Positions 51,890-62,497 of a stretch of DNA of 64,000 bases are shown piece by piece. The notes beneath the pieces are model-generated. The model was not told the DNA's origin, made no database searches, and worked only from the letters and a program-made list of their open reading frames with translations. The stretch is from Craspedostauros australis (lineage: Eukaryota; Bacillariophyta; Bacillariophyceae; Mastogloiales; Achnanthaceae), in contig JAMXDE010000012.1 in the NCBI GenBank assembly GCA_026770025.1, positions 1,550,001-1,614,000 of the forward strand, written 5' to 3'. A program made the translations under genes and the position numbers. Position 1 is the first letter of the stretch, and every line of letters begins with the position of its first letter.

Positions 51890-52495
51890 AGCGCAGTGCT
51901 CGAGACACTGCAGTACCACCTTATTGTACACTGCTCCACTCTTTGCTCAATTGTGAAGTGTGATGGATGGCGGATGGTGGATAGCGAATGATGGGCGACC
52001 TTGCCAACACTCGTTGTGCAGAACATCCCAAACCGACAGATGGTGTCTTCCGTGTCGATTCTCTCGCGCCAAAAACGGGACGACAGACAGACGACGATTT
52101 CAGCCTCACGTCCACAACTCTGCGGGCTACTCTTGCCCCGATAAAGTTGTACGAACTATTCTCTACTCTCTACTCTCTACTCTCTCTCTCTCCTGGGGAG
52201 AGTCGAAGATGTACCAGGTGCGCGAGCGCAACAGTAGGAAAGTCCCAAGAAGTTCGTCTCTTGAGATTAATATTAATCGTGGCTTTCTCGAGTGCACTTG
52301 TTTCCTCGCGTTGCAAAGCCATTTGCCTGAACACAGCGGGCGCTCCATTGCATACATTATACTCCGATATGCTTTGCTCACGTTTCCTTGACTCGTGTGG
52401 TATTTGTTTCACTCTCATGCAATGCGATGTGCTCGTAGAGTAATAGTTTCCTTGTCCCACCCCGTTCTGTACTGGCTGAGCTGGATTGCTGTGCC
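51890..52495. other. Intergenic stretch with CT-rich palindrome
   Basis: No supported gene. Frames at 51960-52443 overlap on both strands without any domain. CTCTACTCTCTACTCT repeats at 52160-52195 run into GGGGAGAG. Confidence 0.4.
52163..52203 (+). repeat. CTCTA/CTCTC repeat with inverted GAGAG
   Basis: Tandem CTACTCT units followed by (CT)n and TGGGGAGAG, again a potential intergenic hairpin. Confidence 0.65.
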
Positions 52496-53524
52496 TTAGT
52501 AGAATGATTGGGAATGCAACACATCGGGAAGTTCTCTGTGCTCGTCGATGATGTAGTTGATGTCGGAGTATTCCATTGCGCTGAAGCTGGCATTTGGCGT
52601 ATCACGATTGACGCTCCCGTCATTGCGAGTCTGCAGGATTGGCGAGTCGTCATACTCTTCCTCTTCTCCAGCTCCTTGATGACCACGATCGCTATCAATC
52701 TCTGATCTGCGAGGTCGGTTTATACCCATCTTGGCGCCAACGTCAAACAGGAATTGGCTCAGATCGCTAATGTTTCGTTTCACCTTGATGGGCTGGAACT
52801 GGAAGGAATCAGCAGCACTATACTCTCCGTCGTCGTGATTGTAATCGGTCTCGCCGTGCTTCGTTTCTTCCGATACTCGGCGGACGCAATCATCGTTCGA
52901 AATAAATGTGATGCCGTTGTTAGCAACCGCTGCTTCCTTCGGCGATTCATCATCTTTCAGCGAAGGAGGAATTCGGTTCTTAATGGATCGCTTGTCGAAC
53001 TGGTCCTTCGTGTTAATCTCGATAAGGGATCGCGCTCGCACCGCTGCACGGTACTGCTCGTCGGTGCCCACGAGGGTCGAATCGTCCTCCTGCTCTTGGC
53101 TTGAGATCTTCTGCAGCTCGTGTCGGAAGTCATCCATAATCGGAATAGATTGTTGAACATGACTTTGTTGTGCAGCTTGAGGCATCATCCGCTGCATGCG
53201 AGCGTCAACACCAGAGTGCTGCATACGAGATGCTGACGATTCCGCCTCTTTTGCCTGCACTGTTGGCTTCGATTTGGGCGCAGGATCCTTGAAAATTGGT
53301 CTGCGGTACTTGCGTGACCTGCGCTTGGTTCTCTTCTTGTCTGCTGGTGGTGGCGGCGGCGGCGTTGGTGTCATCAACGATGGGGATGGCGCTGCCAACA
53401 TGGAAGGCGACTGCTTGCGCCGACTGTGGCTTATCAGGGTATGCTGGTGCCGACTGTATTGAGTCTCGGTCGGAGCGTCGCCGAAAAGCATGGAGAAGAT
53501 GGCATCGGTGTCGGGAAGATCCAT
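52496..53524 (-). CDS. Disordered protein C (342 aa), motif variant with Phe
   Basis: A single exon from MDLPDTDAIFSMLFGDAP; the frame extends upstream to 53644 but the added residues look like leader. The N-terminal motif is at residues 6-16 (TDAIFSMLFGD), in which Phe occupies the Trp position of relatives A, B, D and E. The body is hydrophilic: a Pro run (PPPPPPADKKRTKRRSRKYR) at about 60-80 with a bipartite basic cluster, a Met/Gln-rich part and several Ser/Asp-rich stretches such as EEEEYDDSPI. It ends HREL...SQSFY. No folded domain. Placement in the family rests on the N-terminal motif and position in the cluster, so it is less secure than A, B and E. Confidence 0.65.
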   Translation of the reverse strand: MDLPDTDAIFSMLFGDAPTETQYSRHQHTLISHSRRKQSPSMLAAPSPSLMTPTPPPPPPADKKRTKRRSRKYRRPIFKDPAPKSKPTVQAKEAESSASRMQHSGVDARMQRMMPQAAQQSHVQQSIPIMDDFRHELQKISSQEQEDDSTLVGTDEQYRAAVRARSLIEINTKDQFDKRSIKNRIPPSLKDDESPKEAAVANNGITFISNDDCVRRVSEETKHGETDYNHDDGEYSAADSFQFQPIKVKRNISDLSQFLFDVGAKMGINRPRRSEIDSDRGHQGAGEEEEYDDSPILQTRNDGSVNRDTPNASFSAMEYSDINYIIDEHRELPDVLHSQSFY

Positions 53525-54952
53525 GTTTGCAGTGACTTGTATTGTGTATTCCGTTGCGCTGTGATGTAGTGTGTTGGGATGTCTGATTGTGTGCAATGAC
53601 TCTTTTGTGCTTGATGCGATTTCGGTTGGCTTTGAGGCTTTCACGCACTTGGCGTCAAGAGGAAGGTTAGAATGAGGCTTGTTTTGTGATCAGATGGAAC
53701 CCTCTGGTACATTCTGGTCGCAAAAAGTGCTATGTGATGTGATGAGATGAGATGGATCAGTCTTTATTCTTCTCTCGTACTGTCTTCGTCTTCGTCTCTT
53801 GCTCGGATGTGCGGAACGTTGCACCAATGCTGCAATCAATGGTGTTGCTATTGTCCGCCGAAGTTGACGCAGGGGACTCTTTGGTTCCTCGTGGTGGTGT
53901 AAGGACGTCGTTGCCCATCTCGAAGTTTCATCCACATGCAACGTTTCGAGTGACACGGACAGTCCCCTTTCCGATGATGCCCAATCCAGGATCAAACCTT
54001 CCGTTTCTTGGTGTCACATACTCACAAAATTGAACGTGACGAGCGTTGAACGCATGGAAACATGTTGCGCTATTGCTAAGTGAAGCTGGGCAGGCAGATC
54101 ATTTCTCACTCGTCGCCTATGCAATTTCTTCGCCCAACGCCTTTGCCCGGCACCAAAAATTAAAAAGTGAATTGGGAAATCGTCCGCCTGCTTGCCGATC
54201 ACGACAAAAATGTCGCATGCGACATGTCTTGCACACCCAGTGCGCCATGACCTTGTCGACACCTTTCCTCTCACGATTCTGACGCCTCCGCGCATCGCTG
54301 AATCCCCGGATTTGTCGCATCTGCCCTCACAACTACACCATCCAACCGTCCCAACATGGTCAACGGAAGTGTACTTATGGAAGTCCCTCTTCAACAGATT
54401 CATCAGCGCAATCGCAACGTCGACTCTGCATTGGAAGATGCGCATGACAGCAGGGTCAAGCAGAGTGAAGCAGAGCCAAGCACGGTCGACTTGAATGGTC
54501 CCGTCGCAGCGTCGCTGCTGAGGATGAGCAAAGAGAAAGAGGCCACTCCGATCCAACGGTGGACCGAAGTGTAAAACGAGGATGGCACCAAGATTTCAAC
54601 AACGATGAAACTGGTACCTTCCAACACCTGCAACTCACCACCGAGCAGACCGTGAGCACTCGACATCATCGCGATCCCATTTCTGCCCTCCTGCGCTCTT
54701 GTTAGTACATACTCCACACAGCGTGACATCATTTGAACTCATTCCGTTTGCCTCAAACAACCCACCTTACTCAACAAAACATGCTCCACGATCAAAAGGG
54801 CAACGATCAACGACAAACAAACACAACAACTGCTGATCCTCTGACTATCGCGGCTCCGATCTCGACACATTTGGTGACAGCTGTGAGCGATCCATTTCAC
54901 TCCACTCCACTTCAGGATAATGCAACAGAGCCAGAGGAGACCAATCAAGACC
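53525..54952. other. Divergent intergenic region (disordered proteins C and D)
   Basis: 1.4 kb. One frame, 54356-54574 plus (72 aa, MVNGSVLMEVPLQQIHQRN), has a natural-looking composition but no relatives I recognise and could be a small gene or first exon. A minus frame over the same bases weakens it. An upstream ATG in a separate frame occurs at 54781. The rest holds presumed promoters. Confidence 0.4.
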
Positions 54953-57538
54953 ATGGTGGGCTCGGTACCAAGTGAAGAGGCGGTGGCCTCCCTCGCTGGG
55001 AACAAGAGCACTGACGAAGTTGGCTGCGGCGAGCTCATGTGGTCTCTCTTCTTCGAAGACTACCCAACCAAAGCCTACAAGCCTCACGAGGACGACGAGA
55101 GATCACATGCATCGTCTGTCACCAACGCAACCTCCGCCACAGAGGAGTCCCTCACCTTCCGCAACCGTGCTGATCGTGAACGCTACATGGCGTGGCGGAA
55201 GCTGAGATCCATCCGGCTGCGACAAGGTTCGAGAGACGAGGATATGAGATTCGGACGTGACTCCAACCTCTACGCTGATTACCAACGCAGCGCCATCGCT
55301 GCCCAGGACAGCCTCCTCTTCGATACGGACGGATCGAAAGACACATTCGGCACCTCCATCGACGAGCAGTCCACCCGTACTGGGATGACAGGTTTTACGG
55401 GTCACACAGACCAGACTGGATACTACACCGGTCCCAGCGCCAAGCACACAGTCGTCACTGCGGACTTAGGGCAAGATTACTGTGCTGCCTCGATCCCAGG
55501 CGCTTCCACCAAGTCATCGTCACAATCCACAGCATGGCTGGCACGCAAGTATTTCGCTGACCGGAAGCCAAGCGACAGCAAGATGACTGCGGACACTTCT
55601 GCGAGACAGCACGAAAACATGGGCAATGACGATACATCCCACATGACAGAAGCAATCGAGGTGTATTCCATCAACGTATCCTTCTCCGGGAAGTTTGAAG
55701 CCCTCAACCCGGGGAGCACTCAGCTGCGCATCGCCGATGGAGGCCAGCTGGGAATGGAGATTCAAAACGAAGACGCTGGTGAAGACGTCAACGGCAATGT
55801 CAGCGAGAGTGCAGCAGAAACTAGCAACGTCACCGTGCAGAGCCGCTCATCCCACAGCAAAGGATCACGAAGCAACAGCGGAGGGCAGAGCACGCGTTCA
55901 TCAAAGCTCAAGAATATGAGAAACAAACTCCTCCTCAAGTTGCCTCCCACACCGAAGAACAAGATCGGGCATGGTCCCATCGCAACGCGGAGACACCCGC
56001 CAGCGGCAGATATCCTCACGGTTGGACGTGGTTTCAGTTTCGACGGGGTGACCGGAGCTCCCATGTCGGGCATGGCGATCGCGAAGATGGCATACAACTT
56101 GGGCAAGGCCAATGTCAACGCCACACCTCACCCTACCCATATCAGCGTCCAACAAGCTGTCCCAAACCAAGTACCCGTGGCTGAAGTTACCATCGTGTAC
56201 CCCGATAATGAGGAACTCAATGCTCCAATCTGTCCACCATCGTCTGACTCTGTGCGTTCAACCCGTTCCACTCGCTCCATTCGTTCAACATCATCGAGAA
56301 GAAGTCGCCGATCCCATCGTTCAGTCACATCCGCGTTGCCTTCTGTGAAAGAATCACCATCAGCCGCCAAACCGGTCGTAATCGAAGTCGTCCATGCCAA
56401 CAACAACGAGGATCAATCCATCGCTTCCCACAAGACACCGCCGCTCCAGCAGCAGCATGCTGGTATACAGTCGGCGTTCTCTCATGGGTCCTCCATTCGA
56501 AGCATCCGTTCAAAATCCGCGAGTGACAAATCCATATCTCGCAATTCATCTGCTGACAACGTTAGTATCGTGGCTGACATGCCGATTCCTGCTGAAAGCG
56601 CAGCATCTGGCAACGGGAAGAATCTCCGTGATGACGGAGATTTGATTACCAATCTTGCAGAGACGGCACTTGGAGATGAGACCAGTGTCCGTACTGGTCG
56701 TGAGAAGAGTATGGGTGGGAAGCCATCCAACGACAGCACCAATGACGATGTGTCACTCGTGGACACATCCTCCGCGAGATCGAGAGCGACGACCACGAGC
56801 AGCAAGAAAAGCCACAGAAGTCGGCACAGCGCTAGCAGCAGTGCGAAATCAGATGTCGCATCGCGCAACAGCATCAAGTCTAGAGCGACGCAGGCTTCCA
56901 GACAATCAAGAGCCAGCAAGGGAAGGCCACCATTACCTCTATCATCTCCATCGTTGCAGAAAGCTCATGCTGAGGCACACCCGGATTCGAGGGACGATCT
57001 TCCGAAACCCGATGGGATCGGCACAAGGAGCGGCGGGGAAAAGATATCCAACCCTGTCCACTTTTCCGTCGGTACAAGTAGCACTGCGTCGTTGTCCTTG
57101 GTCCCTTCGGCCGTATCCAGAAGCAAAGATGTTCGGGGAGAAGTTCGCGAGGATCCTTCGGCGACCACGCACGCTGACACGTCGATCAACCTCAGTGCCA
57201 TCATTGGGGACGTTGATGGCGAATCTTCCTTCGTCCCGAGTTTGTCGACAGATCGGTCATTCCACTCTGTGCCTCGGTCGATTGGCATCGGGAATGTTCT
57301 CTCCAGACTCCATAACTCTGACACGATGGCATCGACCGGTCTCTCCCGATCCAGATCGGGTCTCTCCGCGACAACGACCGAAACAAAATCGATGAAACAG
57401 AGCGTTGCGGAAAGCGTGTGGCAAGGAACATTCCACAAGGTCAACAAGAGTCAGGATGACGCAAACGATGCGGAGCTCGAAACGGGGAGTCCATCGACCT
57501 GGACACTGCTGAGACAGAACAAACAGAACCAAGCATAA
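54953..57538 (+). CDS. Disordered protein D (861 aa), ELMWSLFFEDY family member
   Basis: A single exon. Start ATG 54953 (MVGSVPSEEA) has the context GACCATGG; an in-frame ATG at 54920 is an alternative. The family motif GELMWSLFFEDYPT is at about 26-39. A short helical region, ADRERYMAWRKLRSIRLRQG (about 74-93), is followed by very long Ser/Arg/Thr/Asp-rich low complexity: 'SRSTRSIRSTSSRRSRRSH' type repeats near 440-465 and SKKSHRSRHSASSSAK near 615-630. These are typical of proteins phosphorylated on many Ser. No membrane span or folded domain. It is related to A, B and E through the motif alone. Function unknown. Confidence 0.75.
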   Translation: MVGSVPSEEAVASLAGNKSTDEVGCGELMWSLFFEDYPTKAYKPHEDDERSHASSVTNATSATEESLTFRNRADRERYMAWRKLRSIRLRQGSRDEDMRFGRDSNLYADYQRSAIAAQDSLLFDTDGSKDTFGTSIDEQSTRTGMTGFTGHTDQTGYYTGPSAKHTVVTADLGQDYCAASIPGASTKSSSQSTAWLARKYFADRKPSDSKMTADTSARQHENMGNDDTSHMTEAIEVYSINVSFSGKFEALNPGSTQLRIADGGQLGMEIQNEDAGEDVNGNVSESAAETSNVTVQSRSSHSKGSRSNSGGQSTRSSKLKNMRNKLLLKLPPTPKNKIGHGPIATRRHPPAADILTVGRGFSFDGVTGAPMSGMAIAKMAYNLGKANVNATPHPTHISVQQAVPNQVPVAEVTIVYPDNEELNAPICPPSSDSVRSTRSTRSIRSTSSRRSRRSHRSVTSALPSVKESPSAAKPVVIEVVHANNNEDQSIASHKTPPLQQQHAGIQSAFSHGSSIRSIRSKSASDKSISRNSSADNVSIVADMPIPAESAASGNGKNLRDDGDLITNLAETALGDETSVRTGREKSMGGKPSNDSTNDDVSLVDTSSARSRATTTSSKKSHRSRHSASSSAKSDVASRNSIKSRATQASRQSRASKGRPPLPLSSPSLQKAHAEAHPDSRDDLPKPDGIGTRSGGEKISNPVHFSVGTSSTASLSLVPSAVSRSKDVRGEVREDPSATTHADTSINLSAIIGDVDGESSFVPSLSTDRSFHSVPRSIGIGNVLSRLHNSDTMASTGLSRSRSGLSATTTETKSMKQSVAESVWQGTFHKVNKSQDDANDAELETGSPSTWTLLRQNKQNQA

Positions 57539-57872
57539 CACGGTGATCGAAGACGTTAGATAGCGCATTGCAAGTGCAATTGGAACAATAGGATTCTTCA
57601 TGACAACTCAACTCATCACTACTGGCAGCCCAGACAACACAGAATGATATGGCATGTCAGCATCGTTTTCCAAATAGAGTACTCCATTGTTTCGTTATCT
57701 TCATTCTTCATCGTCACTTAAAATTACTCGACCATAAATTGTTACTCGCCGCTTCGCAGCCAACGTAATCCTGCACAGCGGAAGCCATCGTCACGCAGCG
57801 AGAGAACTCTAGCTCCGCTCCACTTCCAACGAGTATGCGTATTTCCACAATCTCCCAGACAAACGACCTCTC
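57539..57872. other. Short convergent intergenic stretch
   Basis: 334 bp between the stop codons of disordered proteins D and E. No gene or repeat of note. Confidence 0.4.
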
Positions 57873-60800
57873 TCAGACCACACCACTGCTCTTGCTCTTC
57901 GTCTTCATCTTCATAATCTGGATGTGCTTCAGGGCAGCCTCGCGCTTCTTCTTGCGCTTCGACTTGTCGCTACCTTTGGCGGTGGGGATCTTCGACACCA
58001 AGCCAACGAACCTACCCATTCGTCCACTGCGAAGCTGCAGGTATCGTTGATGCAGACGGCTGGGACGTCGCTTGCTGCTGCTTGAGGTGCTCAACGTGTC
58101 AATCGCATCACTCGTTTCGGATTGGGTGAGCAAGGGCGAGTGGGCCGACAAGGGCTCTTCCATCGGATCCTGATCCTTGCACTTGTTGCTGCTGCTTCTG
58201 AGGGTGGGGATGCTGCTGTCCATCATCTTGAGGATCTTCGATCGCTGGACAGGTGGCGGCAATGGTGGCAGTGATGCTCTGGATCGCCTTGGCTTGGATG
58301 GAGCGGTTGGGATGGGAGAGTTCGACCTCGACATCGACGTTGCAAGCATGGCTGATTCTGCCATCTTGGACACAGCAGACTGCTCGCTGATGTGGGTATG
58401 GACCTGTTCAAGGAGGGTCTCTTGCTGGCTCAGCTCATCGGACAGATCGATGACGTTCGCATCATCAGCCGAAGCGAACTCGGCAGCGAAGAAACGGTCG
58501 AAGGACTCAGAGCTGACCATGTTGAGGTCATCAATCCCTTGAGTGTTTTGCGCCAACCCGTCATGTTGTTGTCGTTGTTGTTCTTGCTGCTGTGTCTGTG
58601 GTTGCTGTTTAACATCGGTGTTGTTGTCACCATCTTCATCTTCATTGTCTTCATCGCTGTCATCCAGCAGAATGGGTTGTTCGAATGTTCCGCACTCGGT
58701 TACGTCGTTGGTTGTGATGATGATGTTGTTGGTGGTGGTGTTTTCGCTATTGGGGGCGGTGATGGAAGTACTGTTGGTGTTGATGTTGACTTCGTCCTCC
58801 TTGTTTAGGACGGAGTGACGGCTGATCTCATGCGTCCCTCCTTGATCTCCTCCCGACACGACGAGGGAATTCAACACCGCACGATTCTGGTTGCGATTGT
58901 GGCCGTCCACATCATCGTGCTTGACAGGAGTACCATCACCATCTCCGTCAATGTTCTGACTCTCACTGTCACTTTTGTTATTTTTGTTGTTGTTGGTGGT
59001 GGCGGTGGCGTTGTCATTGTTTCTGCTGCTGTTGTTGGGACTGCTGTTGGGGGTGGGAACATCTTGGGTCTCGTTCGCGGTGGTTGGTGTGGCTTGGATC
59101 CTATGATCGAAGGGAATGTCGTTGTGATCCATTGTGTTTGTTGTTTGCGCCTCTTCTGTTACTGTTGCTGTAGTTGTTGCTGCTGTCGCTACTGGTGGTG
59201 GTGATGGAGGGACATCGTCAGAATCGGTGTCTGTCGATTGGTCGAAGGTGGTGGGGAAGGCATGGAAGAAGTTGGGTCCGTTCTCGATGGAGTTGAACGA
59301 TTGCTCCGTATCCATGCCCGTGTTTGTGATTGTGTTTGTGATGGTGTTCTTGTTTGTGTTGTTGGTCGTCTTCTCACCACTGGCCGCAATGCGTTCGTTT
59401 CCATCCTTTCCAGCATCTGCCGTCGATGGAGGCATGCCCATCCGCGGTGGTGGGTCATTGGAGTATCTATTCACAACAGCATGAGCCATTGCGACGACAT
59501 CTTTGCGACTGATCTTTGTCTTGGGTCTCGCGCTCACGCTTTCACTCACACCCTCATCTGAGTGAAGATTGGTGCGAGGGTCAGGCTTTGAGTTCGAGTT
59601 CGAGCTTGGGCCCGAGCTGACAGCTGCACGCTTTGCATCGACCCTTCTGCATCCTCGAGGTGCGTGCTTGTCCACCAGCTTGTTGGTCTCTTCTTGCCAG
59701 AGCTGCTCTGCGGCTGCATCGACCTCCTTCTTCTGCATCATCTCTATCTCATCCATGGGGTGCTCGCTCTCCTCATCATCATCCTCGGCGTCTCCCGTGG
59801 ACGAGGAGTCGTCTTGGTCGACGCGTTCATTCTCGAGCTCTGACTTGATGGTGTCAGCGATGCTGTTCACGGCCGCTTGGGACATCTTCTCCAGCTCTGT
59901 GTCCATCCCGGGGAGACACACAAGGGAGTCATCGTCATCATCGTTGTGGTTGTGGTTGTGCTTGTGCTTGTCTGCAGCACCGTGGTCGATATTGTCGATG
60001 GCATCGTCATCACCGATGTTCACGTCATCGTACTTCATGACATTGGACACGACGTTTTGATGGAAGGTGACGTTGAGTGGAGGACGGATGGATCCTCTGG
60101 ATGTCCTGCTGTTGGATCTTGGTCTGAGTGAGGACTTGGACGATGATCTTGTCATTGGTCTCGATCTGGATGTTGACGTTGCTCTTGATGGTGTTGATGG
60201 TGTTGAAGCTGTTGATGGTGTTGAAGCTGTTGATGCTGTTGGTGGTGTTGCAGATGTTGAGTCATGCATGGTTGCACGCGAGGAGGAGAAGGAGTTGTGA
60301 CGAGACACGGAGCGGGTGATGCTTCCGTTGGATGATCTGCCGGTTGATGGTTGGTCATCACGCTCCGAATCACGTTGATTGCGTTGTTGTTGTTCTTCCT
60401 GTTGTTTCTGTTGTTGTTCTTGTTGTTTGCGTTCACGTTGGCGGCGCTTGCTTTCGTATGCATCGAAGCTGGCGTATTCTCTCTCATTCGATTCACTTGT
60501 GCTGTTGTTGTTGCTGTTGTTATTGTCTTCTTTGACATTGGTTGAGTCTTTCTCGTTAGCGTGGCTTGTGTTGCCTGTCCTTGCCATCAATCCATCGATG
60601 CTCTCATGTTGATCAGCGCTGAAGTGGCTGTCGAGGACAACTGTGCTTGTGCTGTTTGTGTTGGTGCTGTTTGTGTTGATGTTATCGCGAATGACCGTTT
60701 CACATGATGGATTGGGGTCAAGATCGAGACCATCCTCACTGCTGTCGGTGCTGTCGGTGCTATCGACGCTGTCAATGCTGGAAGCTCTGTCAGTGATGTC

Positions 60801-61442
60801 AGTGCTGTCGACGCTGTCAGTGGTATTGACGCTGTCAGTGGTGTTGACGCTGTCAGTGGTGTTGACGCTTTCAAGGCTGTTGGTGGCAAGGTCGCTATCG
60901 CCTTCATCCGACGGTTGGCTGGTTTCGGCAGTATCGACGCTGCTGGAATCGTTGATGGATTCGAAGTTCCTGAGTGCGTTCTTGCTTCTGGTTCTGCTGT
61001 TGCTTCTGGTCCTGATTCTGCCGTTGGTGCGGCTGCCGCTTCTGGACCTGCTGCCACTCCTGCTTCTGCTCTTGCTGCATCTCAGCCGTCGCTGGCGACG
61101 TTCTTGCTTTCGTTCTTTCTGTATCTGCTGACGGCGAGATCGAGACAGACGTCCGGTTCTGGTGTTGCGGGGACCGGTGTCATCATCATAGTACGAATCG
61201 TAGTCTGTGTCGTACGGCAGCTCCTTGGTGACGACGGGATCGGTGACATCATCGACGAAGCATGCATTGAGAGCGCATGGATCATTATCGAGGTAGTCGT
61301 CGAGGAGGCATGCCCACAGTGCGTCGCACAAGTTTTGTTCGTTGTATGGATCGGTGATGCTGGTGTTGTGTTTGAGAGTGTGTGATGAAGATCCGTCGTT
61401 GACTCCGACCTCCGACTCGGATGCTGATACCATCAACGTCAT
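57873..61442 (-). CDS. Disordered protein E (1189 aa), DALWACLLDDY family
   Basis: A single exon from MTLMVSASES; open upstream to 61607 with a His/Pro-rich leader-like part. The family motif LCDALWACLLDDYLD is at about 36-50, the closest match to protein B. Next comes an Arg/Ser block (SRSRSGSRSRSGSR) like RS domains, then the six-residue repeat NTTDSV in tandem near 190-215, Asn/Ser/Thr/Asp-rich tracts and acidic runs (DDSDEDNEDEDGDN). NVIDLSDEL near residue 998 resembles a SUMO-interaction motif. The C-terminus is Lys-rich (KKKREAALKHIQIMKMKTKS). The protein is almost wholly low-complexity. A nuclear location is plausible from the RS and basic parts; the function is unknown. Confidence 0.72.
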   Translation of the reverse strand: MTLMVSASESEVGVNDGSSSHTLKHNTSITDPYNEQNLCDALWACLLDDYLDNDPCALNACFVDDVTDPVVTKELPYDTDYDSYYDDDTGPRNTRTGRLSRSRRQQIQKERKQERRQRRLRCSKSRSRSGSRSRSGSRTNGRIRTRSNSRTRSKNALRNFESINDSSSVDTAETSQPSDEGDSDLATNSLESVNTTDSVNTTDSVNTTDSVDSTDITDRASSIDSVDSTDSTDSSEDGLDLDPNPSCETVIRDNINTNSTNTNSTSTVVLDSHFSADQHESIDGLMARTGNTSHANEKDSTNVKEDNNNSNNNSTSESNEREYASFDAYESKRRQRERKQQEQQQKQQEEQQQRNQRDSERDDQPSTGRSSNGSITRSVSRHNSFSSSRATMHDSTSATPPTASTASTPSTASTPSTPSRATSTSRSRPMTRSSSKSSLRPRSNSRTSRGSIRPPLNVTFHQNVVSNVMKYDDVNIGDDDAIDNIDHGAADKHKHNHNHNDDDDDSLVCLPGMDTELEKMSQAAVNSIADTIKSELENERVDQDDSSSTGDAEDDDEESEHPMDEIEMMQKKEVDAAAEQLWQEETNKLVDKHAPRGCRRVDAKRAAVSSGPSSNSNSKPDPRTNLHSDEGVSESVSARPKTKISRKDVVAMAHAVVNRYSNDPPPRMGMPPSTADAGKDGNERIAASGEKTTNNTNKNTITNTITNTGMDTEQSFNSIENGPNFFHAFPTTFDQSTDTDSDDVPPSPPPVATAATTTATVTEEAQTTNTMDHNDIPFDHRIQATPTTANETQDVPTPNSSPNNSSRNNDNATATTNNNKNNKSDSESQNIDGDGDGTPVKHDDVDGHNRNQNRAVLNSLVVSGGDQGGTHEISRHSVLNKEDEVNINTNSTSITAPNSENTTTNNIIITTNDVTECGTFEQPILLDDSDEDNEDEDGDNNTDVKQQPQTQQQEQQRQQHDGLAQNTQGIDDLNMVSSESFDRFFAAEFASADDANVIDLSDELSQQETLLEQVHTHISEQSAVSKMAESAMLATSMSRSNSPIPTAPSKPRRSRASLPPLPPPVQRSKILKMMDSSIPTLRSSSNKCKDQDPMEEPLSAHSPLLTQSETSDAIDTLSTSSSSKRRPSRLHQRYLQLRSGRMGRFVGLVSKIPTAKGSDKSKRKKKREAALKHIQIMKMKTKSKSSGVV
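60808..60870 (-). repeat. 18-bp coding minisatellite (NTTDSV)
   Basis: Three to four nearly exact copies of GCTGTCAGTGGTGTTGAC lie inside disordered protein E, each encoding six residues. The array is flanked by diverged copies (TDSTD, SSIDSVDS) pointing to repeat growth in a serine/aspartate-rich tract. Confidence 0.85.
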
Positions 61443-62497
61443 GGTGACTGTTGTTGCCTGTCCTGTGTGGTGGATGTGAATGCCGATGTGAATGCCGATG
61501 GGGTGGAGGGTTGGTGTGAGTGTGGATGTTGAATGTGGATAGTGAAGAAGGCGAAAGAGGAAAGGAAGTGAAGGAGAAAGTCGTTGCTGATCGCATGCAA
61601 TGGTCACATGAAATCACAGCAATGATCACAATGGTTGCATCAGATGTATCGGTTGTGTTGAGTGCGACTGTTGGGGTTGGTGTGGTATGGTGTGGTGCAC
61701 AGCTCGTACGAATCTGCATGGACACAGGACAAGAAGCAACGGAATGTGATGTGGATTGACGTACTGTATGTACAATGGTCTCTGTCTCCAAGTCTCTGTC
61801 TCACTGTCCGCGTGTGCTTATCCGTACTATCAACGACTATCGCTTTGCTTCGATTGGGTCTTGGTGGATTTGATGTGCTCTTTGTTGTTCTGGTGTTGTT
61901 GTTGTTGCTGCTGTCGTTGGTGACTATTTGTGTGGTGATTGTTGATGATTGTTGGGGGGAGCTGAAATTTGTGTGACATTTCGTGAGAGTGTTTGTGAGG
62001 TGCAATTTTGTGACCGTTGGTCGTTAAATGTTTCGCTATGTGAGATGCGTTGGTATCTTTGTGTTCGTGTTTTCCACGATCGCCTTCTCATGTCATCGTA
62101 ACAAACTGTAACAAGTTGTGAGAAGCTGCACGAAGATGGTCAGGTCCAACGTAATCAGCATGCGATGGATGCGCCTTGTCACATCTCAAAGGTGCGCGAA
62201 CACAACATGAGGCAAGGAATGGACTGCACATCTTCTCTGCGACTGTGCACGAGTATGGGTAGTTGTGTGGTGGATTATGAAAGAGAGACAGGAGATGAGC
62301 TGCGCATTGATCAGTCATCTTTTTCTGTGTTTGGATGATGGCACAACATCACGTGGAAGCGACGGCGATGATTGGAGGGTACGGATGATCTGTTGGATGA
62401 CGAAAGAGTGTTGTCGGAAGAGTCGAATGATGGTTGAAGGGGTCCTTTTCTCTGTTGCATCGGCGCGTAGAGTGCTCCTCTCTACTCCACTCTCCTC
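61443..62497. other. Intergenic stretch, no supported gene
   Basis: Upstream of disordered protein E, rich in GT/CA and 'tgttgttgttgttg' runs near 61895-61910. Open frames at 61520-62318 are short, overlapping on both strands and lack domains. It ends at the 3' tail of the LINE-like element. Confidence 0.45.

Noticed and set aside
54356-54574. 72-residue plus-strand gene
   Set aside because: Plausible composition but no recognised relatives and overlapping frames on the other strand; left as a note in the intergenic entry.
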